NCBI GenBank assembly: GCA_015680685.1
Contig: MNCI01035354.1
Span: forward strand, 1,084,920 to 1,148,919
DNA: 64,000 bases
Direction: 5' to 3'
Origin: Gnetum montanum
Taxonomy: Eukaryota > Streptophyta > Gnetopsida > Gnetales > Gnetaceae
Every line of letters starts with the position of its first letter. Positions within the stretch are counted from its first letter, which is position 1. The notes under the pieces were generated by a model that searched no databases, had not been told where the DNA came from, and saw only the letters and a list, made by a program, of their open reading frames with translations. A program made the translations under genes and the position numbers. Below, one piece after another: positions 55,452 through 64,000 of the stretch.

Positions 55452-56380
55452 NGACACAGAGAAAAAAAAAACAATAATGGGAATTCAAAGCACATCCCTT
55501 AGACACAATAATGGGCTACAAGCACTAGTTATAGGGTTGGAAAGACATGCTACCTATGCTCAAAGGTGTCCCTCTAACTAAGAACCTTCCTTCTTCTTTT
55601 TTCTTTTGTTTTGGAGTGATGATTGTTGTTTGAGGTGGTTATGGACTTATGGTGGTGGGTACAAAGAAACACATTAATGCGAGGTCATTGTTCATGGTAT
55701 GGACTTGGTCTGAGCTTGGACAAATAAGTATGTTGATCATTTGAATCCCAATTTTCACAAGAACCTATTGTGGACATGGTCAAGTACCTTACATCCCAAT
55801 TTTTGCAATCCTTTCTCATCCCATTATTCACTTCACTACTGTATGCAATTATGAGCCTTTTGGTTTTGTGTATGGTGCAGCATCCCAACTGTGGTAGTTG
55901 TGTGTTGTTTGGAACAAAGGCATGCTCTACATTTAACTTCTATGTTGCCCATGAACACCTATAGCAGTGGTTATGCAAGGGCATTATGGTAGGAGCCTGC
56001 TTTGGGAAGGACCCACTTGCATAACTTTTGTTGATCATAGCTTTGAACTAACCTTTACATCTTCTAGAACATCAGTGACTATTTATTTAAATTTATGCAT
56101 GTTTTTGGGACTAATTCTCATTGGTTTCATTAATTTTTCCTACTTTTCTATTTACATATCCATTAATATTTCTTAGCAATCTTCTTAATCAGACCTTTGA
56201 TTTCCATTGTTCAAAAACTTATGTGTTTTGAAATTTTTTCTAACATCTTATTTTCAAACATTATGGTAACCAATAGTAATTAATCAAAATAATGTGAATA
56301 GCTTGATGATTTTAGTTACCTCATAACCTTGGGCATAGTATGTTGTCATCTCCTTGTGCTTAAACACAAACTAAGGGATT
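54730..56380 (+). other. RE7 3' untranslated region
   Basis: Opens with agattagttgtgggagagatg (about 54809), the block that follows integrase in RE1 and protease in RE6. Hairpin region at 55381-55496, with a long poly(A) run containing one N (55452). The ggagcctgctttgggaagga and cccacttgcataact block is at about 55994-56030. An ORF at 55770-55964 is not supported. Confidence 0.65.
55381..55496 (+). other. 3'-UTR hairpin, RE7 copy (decayed)
   Basis: GCTGTG (55381-55386) and CACATC (55491-55496) are a weakened outer stem. TTTTCAT (55388-55394) can pair with ATGGGAA (55477-55483) through two G-U pairs. The loop is about 80 nt of poly(A). Confidence 0.45.
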
Positions 56381-56740
56381 CGAAAAGGGTCAATTATTAA
56401 GGAAATTTGACCAAAACTAATGCTGATTCTTTAGTGACTATAGGTGATGCTGAAAGAAATGCTTAAGGAAGAAGGTCTTTTTCTAAACATGAAAATTAAG
56501 CCAAGAGGGGAACAATAGAGGATATGCCCATGGACAAATCATAGTACATAGAACATAGCAACTCAAACTTTGCATGTTTACTAGATCCATGGGATGATGA
56601 GAAGAAATTTCAGTCCACCCTTCAAGAATGTTCTACATAACCAAAGAAGCATCAACATAAAAATCAAGGTGAAAAGTTTGCCACTGCTAGTGGAAAGAAG
56701 AAGAATCATCTCTAGTAGATTTTGAAAGACCTCTACAAAT
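56381..56740 (+). pseudogene. RE7 3' coding-like remnant
   Basis: One frame reads TKTNADSLVTIGDAERNA, then FACLLDPWDDEKKFQSTLQE and GEKFATASGKKKNHL, with TAG/TAA stops between. The composition looks coding and it lies in the same slot as RE3's extra ORF, but I see no resemblance to it or to a known family. Confidence 0.35.
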
Positions 56741-56944
56741 TTTGTAATCTTCAATGTCTATCTAGTCTTTTTGCCACTATGTCATTTTGTATGCATCCAA
56801 TCAAATACACTTTTATAATGTAGCACTCAGAATTAGTTAGTAGTTAGCATCAGTCAATAATCCCATCATTCCCAATTTTTTGAAAAGAAAGCTTGGTCTT
56901 ATCTTGTTAACTCAAGGATGAATTTTTATTCAGTCATGAGGGCA

Positions 56945-57886
56945 TGATGAATCATCAATTGGCTGAGATATTTGAGAAAAAGTTAACTTTTTGGTTACCA
57001 GATATATTAAAGCCTCAATATCTTAGCCCTAATATCTTAGCTCTGATATCTTGGATCCAATATTAGATCCCCAATATCAGATCCCATGCTATGTTATCGA
57101 ATATCTAATATTGTTGGATGTGTGCCAACCTATAAATATAACACTTGGACACATGGTTTGGACATAGTTTTATTAATAAAGTAGTTAAACTCTTGCAGTT
57201 TTGTTTTGTAGTCTTCAAGAATAGTTAGTGAGTGCCCATAGTATGGATCTGAGTTAGTTGTACAACATCTTATTCGAGTGGCAATGTCTTGGACACATTT
57301 CATGAACAACAATAAGATCAAGATTGATTCTTATTCATTGCAGCAATTTGACTTAGATTAGATTTACTTTCCATGCAATTTACTTTTTTTGTACTTAGCT
57401 AATATTTATATTTTCATGCATATTAATGAATTGGTGGAGTCAGTGTGACTAGTTTCAAGCATAAACATGTATTCGCTTGGTAACCCAGTAGTGTTATTGC
57501 TTGGTTCACCTAGTAGCATAGTGCTTGGTAATCTCAATAGTGGATATATGGGTTTAGGATGTGTATTTAAAGTTGGGAATGGACACTCATCACTTGTAGG
57601 CTAGTTTAGACTTTACTTTTCATTGTTAATTAGTTTAAATAATTGATTTCGTTATTATCATTAAGAGTAGCATGAGGTTGAAACAACATCAAGAATCATA
57701 TGCCTCACTTTGGACTAAACCATGCATGACAAGCTACCACTAGTCAAAGTATCAGGACAACAAACGACGATCAAGACATAATGATCTACATGCAACTACT
57801 AGTCATATCTACGGGATTTGATCGAATCCTGCATGAACACTTGCATTTCCTATGGTTGGACATAGGGGGTACCTTGTCAGTCATCA
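56945..57886 (+). repeat. RE7 3' LTR (942 bp)
   Basis: tgatgaatcatcaattggct...cagtcatca, partner of 51002-51914. TATAAATA starts at 57131 and is again 18 nt after the nearest AATATT (57107-57112). It follows a gaatttttattcagtcatga-type pre-LTR block. Confidence 0.92.
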
Positions 57887-57891
57887 GCTAT

Positions 57892-58264
57892 AGATGAGGA
57901 AGTAGATGTATATGAACTAAAGTTCTATGAGATGGGGATGCTCATCTATGATTAGGTTGATCCATTTGGTACTGTAGGCTAGGTGAACGACAAAGTAATG
58001 GAGGTGAACTTTATAAGTATGGTCAAGGTAGTATCGTTTTGTGCTTCATAGCCCCCTACTTTGATAGGCTTAAATCCTCTAGCTTGAGCCCTTCATTTTT
58101 TTTGGTTTTCCTATTTTCTTTATCCGTTATTTTTAATGTATCATTTTTTGTGATATATAGTTTTCTTTTCTTTACATTATGTATTTTTATTTGTTTTGTA
58201 TTATTCATTCATGGGCATTTTTCTTCTCTCTTTTATTAAGATGATAGAGAGCTAGTTGAGGCTA
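57892..58264 (+). pseudogene. RE5 3' ORF remnant, right of RE7
   Basis: Continues the frame broken at 51001: DEEVDVYELKFYEMGMLIYD, then VNDKVMEVNFISMVKVVSF with TAG stops. After about 58080 it becomes T-rich and leads to RE5's 3' LTR. No clear polypurine tract is visible directly before 58265. Confidence 0.45.
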
Positions 58265-59182
58265 TGTTAGGTTATGAATTAATGCATAGATATTGTGAGT
58301 TTTTGATAATTTTCTTTGATTTAGCAAATAGCTGCAACATCATGTAAGTTATAGCCACTTGTAGTTAACAATCTTAGAAGCTTCATTCACACATTTTAAT
58401 CCTAGAATTTCTCCTAATGAGTTGGGAAGATAGTGGAAGAGTACTTGAGCACCAAAGGGATGATGTGGAGCTTGTTCGAGTTAATTTGCAAGTAAATATG
58501 CTTGAAACTTGGTCAAAATGGGAATTGTGAGTTGACTTGACTTGTAGTAGTTCAAAGCACATATTCCTTTGCTAAATGCAGGGCAATGTAGATTTTAGTT
58601 ATCTTCAACATTGAGAAACTGATTATAAACTAGAAAATATGACTAGGTGTCATCCATAGTCCATTTGGACTATTCAAACTTTTAACCATTGAAAATTGAA
58701 TAGTTGATCATTGAAGACTCATTCAGGATGATTGCCACCTACACAGACTAGCAGTAGTTACTTATTAATATCTAAATATGGTCTAGACAAGGAGCTGTGA
58801 CCTCATGTCACTTATAGTAGGTCATAGTAGTTAGCCATAATTTACTTCAACAATCAAACCATAGCCAAATTGATCCAAATTAGAGCAAGATTAATGTGAT
58901 AATAATGAGCCAACCAAGAAAAATTGTTAGAGATCATGATAGTAGAGAAAATGAATACAAAAAATTGATGTATATTATAGAGAATTAAAAATTAAGAATT
59001 ATTGTTTATGAATTGCTATTGTATTATTGCTTCATTAATTCAAGTAATTATTTGTAACATTTTGATCAATGTTATGCACTCTTACATCATTATCCTAGCA
59101 CTTTCATTCTACATAACCCATGATCTACCATTTGATTAATTCACCACATTTTAAAATGAAAAAACATAATTTTAAAGTAACA
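58265..59182 (+). repeat. RE5 3' LTR (918 bp)
   Basis: Aligned with 31441-32375. Ends aaagtaaca. After it, RE4's coding sequence resumes with tggaccaagaaatg (Trp-Thr-Lys-Lys). Confidence 0.88.
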
Positions 59183-60005
59183 TGGACCAAGAAATGTAAT
59201 CATGCATTTGAATTATTAAAATAGAAACTTGTATAAAATCTAATATTACAAACTCAAGATTCGTTTAGATTATTTCACATTATAATCAATGCATCTAACT
59301 TTACCTTGGAAGTAGTATTTACACAATTAAAAAGTAGAGACACCCATACTACATCCATTGTGCAAGTATAAGTATTATGGATGCATAGCTGAACTACACC
59401 ACAATAAAGAAGAATCTGATGGCTATGGTGTATGGATTAGAAAAATTCAAGTACTATGTGCTTAGATATCTAATAGTTGTACACATAGATCATAGTGTAA
59501 TTCTCTTTCTCATGAATAGACCAGTAGTTAACTCTCGAATCATATAGTGGTTGGTGATTTTCCAAGAGTTCGTTCTTACAATGATTGATAGGAAAGAAAC
59601 TAAAAATTTTATTGTAGGTCATTTGTCTCAATCATAGTGTTATGTAGACTTTCTTTCATATCTACTTATGCAAGAGATTCCTACTAAATGGAACAAGAAG
59701 AAAAAGCAACACTTTCTTCACCAAGTCAAGTACTACATCAAGATAGAGGGAAACCTCTATAAGATCTATGAGGATGGCTTGGTGTGACGGTGCATGCTTG
59801 ATGATGATGAACTAAAAGTTCTCTAAAACACTTATAAGGGACATTATGGAGGATACTATGTAGGAAGTAGAACAAGCATTAAAATCCTAATTAAAAGATA
59901 CTTTTGGCCCACTATCTTTAGGGATGCACATCATTTTTCTAACTCTTGTGAGTGATGCCAAAGAAATGGAGTGCTAAATGGTAAAGAATTCCAACACTTA
60001 TTCAT
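59183..60005 (+). pseudogene. RE4 RNase H and integrase zinc finger (right of RE5)
   Basis: Resumes the RT of 30540-31440 with WTKKCNHAFELLK, then FHIIINASNFTLEVVFTQLK (RNase H start). NLMAMVYGLEKFKYYVLRY, VVHIDHSVILFLMNRPVVNS and FQEFVLTMIDRKETKNFIVG follow. The integrase zinc finger is YKGHYGGYY, RYFWPTIFRDAHHFSNSCE, CQRNG (about 59835-59970). Homology ends near 60005, so the integrase core of RE4 is lost. Confidence 0.85.
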
Positions 60006-60009
60006 ATTA

Positions 60010-60435
60010 GTTAAAAGTGTTGACATGTGACTAGATCATCAACCGTGGATAGACAATGTAACTATACTAGTGAGTTGATAAGAAGTTCGTTATTGTTATG
60101 TTCCCACTTAGAGTTAGCGAGGTGCAAAACATAGTGTTTAACTCTTAGTGAGGCATATCATAAAATGATGTTGTATGGTTCTAAGTGTGCTAAAGATAAA
60201 CATAGTAGAAATGATTAGAAATGCTATCTCTAAGTACAATGAAAATATAAGACTATTCTAGCCTAGTGGTGATAAGTATATGTTCTTAATTTTTGTACAT
60301 GTCCTAGGTTGATATAATTGTTGCTAGGATTACCAAGTAACTTTCCTACTAAGTTAATTAAACAAAGTCACTACTGAGTTATCAAATGAGTATATTTTAT
60401 GCTCAAAACCAATCATACTATTGGCACATTTGGCC
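60010..60435 (-). repeat. Minus-strand LTR fragment of the RE7 family
   Basis: Reverse-complement resemblance to RE7's LTR: agtgaggcatatcat (near 60150), ataagactattctagcctag near 60250, and gagcataaaatatactcatt with aactcagtagtgac (60415-60360). It is diverged and lacks both ends. Confidence 0.55.
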
Positions 60436-62030
60436 ATTCCATGGAATAGTTGAAATATTTTATTCAAAATTGGAGGAATCTATGGTTGTAAATTTACAAG
60501 TAAATTACAGCTTTAGTGTTGAGGGTTGATGGGTGTTTTTATAAGATTGATTCACTGGTAAAGAATTTGATGTTGAAGCCTTCTGGGTACAAGATGAAAG
60601 TGCCAGATTATTCATTTATTAAAGATCAGAGGATAGTGCTATAGCAAGGAAGGAAGTATGTTATTTACGTGGAAGGCACTAAGTTGCAGATCCCGGTTGT
60701 TAAACTCGATCGTATCCTTAAGATAACATTTGAAACTCCTTGCAAATCAGAAATTAAACAAAAATAAGCAACGCCTCGGTTGTTTTGAAAGATTATGAAG
60801 CAATGAGAGAGGAGGAAAGGAAGACCATAGTTGAACCAACGTCCACCGTATACCTGCTGATCGCAGCAATGACGGGGAAGCAAACACCATAGAAATAATA
60901 TTAGTGAAGGGAAAGGAAGACCGCGGTGTTCCTGGAAAATACACGGCCATCGCAAGGTCACGGCCAAGCCAACAAACACTACCACAACATTGCTCTACAC
61001 CGCCACCATTGACATTGCTTGAAATGCTGATTCAGAACAAGCGCAAAAAGTTGGAGGCGATCCCAAGGTGCACCGAAACCCTACACAAACCGCCGCGCAA
61101 CGTTCATCCTGGTGCAGACAGACATCTTTATTATAAACGCAGGGATATTATTTTTGAAAAAAAATCAAAACCCTCATCTACAAAATACACGGAGAAAGGA
61201 GTCACGCCTTGTTGAAACCCCGATTTTGATGTTAAGTTTTGCAGGCCGTAGTGGTTTCTATCTTGTGGGTTGCAACGGCTCAAAAGGTTCCTACGGTTTC
61301 ACTGGACGCAGATCCACAATACATTAGCCCCTGGTCCTGCAATCAATGACAATGGCGGTGACGATTTAGAAAAAATTTAACAAACGCAGGAAGCCCTAAG
61401 CTAATTTGGGGGCAAAACAAAAATCTCTGGCAACCGAAACCCTCTGTTTAGAACAGTATGTTCAGCACATCGTTCTTCAAGAAAAACCATTCTCCTCCAG
61501 CAATTGAACATCACACCACGTGACAACGGAGCCAGATGCAGTTGCAGAACCTTCTCCCGTGGTGGTAGTTGGTTACGATTTTGCAGGGCCTTATTGTGCG
61601 GTGGCAGTTCAAACATACAGTTTTGGTTGATACAACACTCTGGATCTTGGGTAGAACATGTGTCGGTTCTTACAGGTTTTGTGCAGAGAAAGGAGAAAAC
61701 GAACCAGCCGATTACGCCTACTGTTTTGGAACTGTTGTTGATTATCCATGCGATTTACCAGGGAAGACAAAGAAGAATTATTTTAACCCATTCATTAACT
61801 TTGCCACTTTCACCAAGATATAAGTTGCTACCCATAAAAATATTATTTTAAAACATTATTATATATAAGTTGCTACCCATAAAAATATTTGCAATATTGA
61901 TGTTAAAATATTTAAAATATTTATTTGTAATATCACATTACATTTAATATAAATATTAATGCTAGCATAAATTTCTCCTAATTCTATGTATAACTTCCTA
62001 ACTCCCTAACTACATAACTTCCTCCTAACT
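60436..62030. other. Unassigned, with two short coding-like stretches
   Basis: 60555-60768 reads LVKNLMLKPSGYKMKVPDYS ... YVIYVEGTKLQIPVVKLDRI with one TAG. 61620-61823 reads LWILGRTCVGSYRFCAEKGE ... FGTVVDYPCDLPGKTKKNYF and ends at a stop. Neither matches a family I can name. They may be exons or remnants of a gene or of an old transposon. The stretch is less AT-rich than its surroundings until 61850. A short tandem duplication of ataagttgctacccataaaa lies at about 61821-61890. Confidence 0.3.
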
Positions 62031-63431
62031 TGTTGGGCAAGTAATCTTCTAATTGGTTGGCCAAGTTACTTGGGAGAGAAGTTAGGTGAGATATTTTTAA
62101 ATATGTAACTTCCCTACCTACCTTTGAACCCTATAAAAAGGCTTCAGGGGTCAAGGAGGAAGGGTCTAAATGTCGTGGGAAGAGGAGGATTTTTGAGAGG
62201 TCTCATACATCACACTTTTGAGAAGACATTGGGATCACACTTGGGCTCTCACTTGGAGACACACTTGGGGGCTTGAGAAGAGCTTTGTAAAGAAGAAATT
62301 GTGAATGATTGCTTGTAAGATGGCTTGCTAGAGTAAAGATTTCAGCCTCTTTGTCATGGTCCTGTGAGTTATGTATTTTATTTTTTGTTTTGTTTAAATT
62401 TTTTTGCTAGTGGTTTAGATAGTATCATCCTTGGAAAGTAATTTTGGGATTTTTAGATTGCTCTTACTGTTCTTGTTGCCCGATAGAAATTTCTATTAAA
62501 ATTTTGCGATAGAAGCACTTGTGTTTAAAAGCCTTAAGAGCATTTTAGTAGTAAATTTCGTTATTGTGCAACGTGTGGGAACTGCTATTGGGATTGTTGT
62601 AAGAGAGCCTCTGTTTGTAGTCTCGTCGTTGAACAATTCAGTAGTCAAGAGGGTTCAGAAAATCTTTGGTATTTTGATGGGACCAGAATAGCTTCTCTTT
62701 ATCTTTAAAGTGAATTCCCGTGGTATTTTAATCAGAAATTGTCAAGTCTTTTAAAGGTTTTGTTTGAATGCAATCGTTGACATCTATTATCTAGTCAAAA
62801 TGGAGTCTCGTATGTGGTAGTTTACGCAGCAATTTTTTGGTAGCATAGTAGGATTGTCTTGAAGAAATTGCTTATTTGAGCCTTGGAAGCTTGAATAATT
62901 CGTAGATATGGAATTTGGGATAGCTTTATTGCGAAGTGTTTACTCGTGTCATTTTACCTTGTTTAAATATTTGAGGTCTACACAAATTTGCTTTCTTTTC
63001 TTTTCTGCTTATTTCCATCGAATCTTGCTCTATTTCTAGTTTTCTTGTGGAACTATCTCTTTCTCTCTGGGGAAAATTAGGAGTAGATTGCGGAGTTGTG
63101 CTCAAATGTTTTTACAAAATTTTATTTGTTACAAGTAGGTATTATAAGGACCATGTAGACTAGGTAGTTGAACAAAATAGGAAATTTTCAACAACTCACA
63201 GTACTTGGAAAAGTTGGCTGAATCTCTTTAAAGTAAGTCATTTGTAGTTTATGCACAACGCAATCATTACATTTTTCACAACCGCACGCCGCAATAGCAC
63301 ACACACATACTCACATTAACTACTGAGTTTATTTGGAAGTATCTGGGCCTTGGTGTTGCCAGAGACTAGAAAACACCTAAATCCTGTTCGAGGACACTTG
63401 TTGGCGGTCGTGTCCCAAACGGTCGCCAACA
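62031..63431 (+). repeat. RE8 probable 5' LTR
   Basis: Proposed from TGTTG at 62031 and CAACA at 63427-63431, a TATA box ctataaaaag at 62131-62140, and a candidate primer site 7 nt downstream (63439). A stem-loop GTTGGCG/CGCCAAC (63400-63406 with 63424-63430) marks the end. No second LTR lies in the window, so the borders are tentative. Confidence 0.45.
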
Positions 63432-63438
63432 GTTCTTT

Positions 63439-63457
63439 TGGCGCTAGAAGGAGGGCT
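63439..63457 (+). other. RE8 candidate primer-binding site
   Basis: TGGCGCTAGAAGGAGGGCT begins with TGG, as expected for pairing with a tRNA CCA end. I cannot name the tRNA. It differs from the tRNA-Asp-like sites of the other elements. Confidence 0.35.
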
Positions 63458-63556
63458 GAAAATTCAGCCTCTAGGTTCATAAGCCTTATTAGTTTATCAC
63501 ATCAACAATTCTTTGTTACTATAAAGGCTAAAGAAATTAGATACTATTTTCAGTTC

Positions 63557-64000
63557 ATGACCAAGAAGATTGATAGTTTGGAAAATTTAAGAGTTTCAAA
63601 AGATATTCTAGATTCTAAGACTGATTCTTCATCAGAAGAAGAAGAAAAGAAAGTTTCTGAATTGGGAACAAGTAGTGGAGTGAAAACTAGAAGATCAAAA
63701 AGATCACCTATTATATCTGGTTTATCAATTCTTAAGAGAAGATCTAGAAAGTCTAAGAGTTCAACAGTACAAAGAAATAAGATGGCAAATCCTTGGCAAA
63801 GAGTTACACCATTAGGATTTCAAAATTACAATGATATTCCTAAGGTAGTTTAAAAATATTTGCCTGAGCCTTTCATTCTTGGAAAAGCTTATTTAGCTGA
63901 AGAATATATTCACATGTTTGAGTTAGGTTTAGCTCATGCAAATATTCAACATGAAGATCAAGCTTGTAGGTTGTTTGTATCAAATCTAAAGGATATGGCT
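63557..64000 (+). pseudogene. RE8 gag, start (runs off the window)
   Basis: I take the ATG at 63557 (MTKKIDSLENLRVSKDI) as the start, since 63350-63556 overlaps the proposed LTR and primer site in the same frame. Ser/Glu-rich and Arg/Lys-rich segments follow, then FQNYNDIPKVV. A TAA stop comes at 63851. The frame continues as KYLPEPFILGKAYLAEEYIH and FELGLAHANIQHEDQACRLF up to the window edge. This has the look of a plant Ty3 Gag core (DQACRLFVxxLxxxA). A single C to T change (CAA to TAA) would account for the stop. Confidence 0.6.

Larger units (their letters stand above)
51002..57886 (+). mobile_element. RE7: gag-only LTR retrotransposon, complete
   Basis: 5' LTR 51002-51914, 3' LTR 56945-57886. 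The flanking 5-mers are both gctat (50997-51001 and 57887-57891), a perfect target duplication inside RE5's 3' ORF. Inside: tRNA-Asp-like primer site, a gag frame without protease, the conserved 3' UTR with a decayed hairpin, and a further coding-like remnant before the 3' LTR. No pol domains. Confidence 0.93.
31441..59182 (+). mobile_element. RE5: large Athila-like LTR retrotransposon with two nested elements
   Basis: Flanked by related LTRs (31441-32375 and 58265-59182) with TGTTAGG...(T/C)AACA ends. It sits exactly between RE4's RT (ending ...FE) and RNase H (starting TKKC). The flanking 5-mers are tagat (31436-31440) and tggac (59183-59187). They differ at two positions, both transitions, and both encode the same Trp-Thr position of RE4, so I take them as a decayed target duplication. 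Without RE6 and RE7 the element is about 13.8 kb. It contains gag, protease, RT, RNase H, integrase and a further decayed region before the 3' LTR. Confidence 0.8.

Noticed and set aside
31441-59182. A single giant 27.7-kb retrotransposon
   Set aside because: Two internal elements with their own LTR pairs and perfect target duplications account for about 14 kb of it.

Overview
The window is plant nuclear DNA, probably from a seed plant with a very large genome. A gymnosperm is plausible but not proven. Most of it is LTR retrotransposons nested inside one another, with one recognisable host gene: a minus-strand, DUF4408/DUF761-type membrane protein at 12705-13682. I name the retroelements RE1-RE8; these names are mine.

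Layout. 1-4013: RE1 (+), a Ty3-type element entered in its integrase, ending in a complete 3' LTR. 4014-6850: RE2 (-), a decayed gag, primer-binding site and LTR piece, cut off exactly where RE1's LTR ends, so RE1 probably landed in RE2. 7650-8600: decayed Ty1/copia RT-RNase H tail. 8805-9830: cluster of tRNA-like, SINE-like repeats. 9830-14570: gene-bearing island around the DUF761 gene. 14570-16900: AT-rich DNA in which I see no gene.

16919-60005: an old Ty3-type element, RE4 (+), broken by later insertions. Its gag start (to 17271) is split by RE3 (-, 17272-26093, target duplication gcttt/gcttc). Its RT/RNase H junction is split by RE5 (31441-59182, target duplication tagat/tggac). RE5 is a ~13.8 kb Athila-like element that itself received RE6 (42783-49851, gctag) and RE7 (51002-57886, gctat). 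RE4's RNase H and integrase zinc finger resume at 59183. 60010-60435 is a stray minus-strand LTR piece. 60450-62030 is unassigned. 62031-64000 is the left end of another element, RE8 (+).

RE1, RE2, RE3, RE6 and RE7 (with RE4 related by gag) form one family. It has LTRs of about 840-940 bp starting TGATGA and ending TCATCA (or a one-base variant), a tRNA-Asp-like primer-binding site, a shared 3' untranslated region, and a stereotyped LTR promoter. RE3, RE6 and RE7 are three structurally different pol-less derivatives. RE6 keeps gag and protease. RE7 keeps gag with the protease removed in frame. RE3 keeps gag and carries an extra 3' ORF resembling the 'putative plant transposon protein' domain followed by a coiled coil. 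They would need reverse transcriptase and integrase from relatives such as RE1 or RE4. The two most interesting signals are an array of GATATC palindromes at fixed spacing, ending exactly 18 nt before the TATA box in all seven LTR copies measured, and a 3'-UTR hairpin with compensatory stem changes. Almost every retroelement frame is broken mainly by C-to-T/G-to-A type stop codons, as expected of old methylated DNA.
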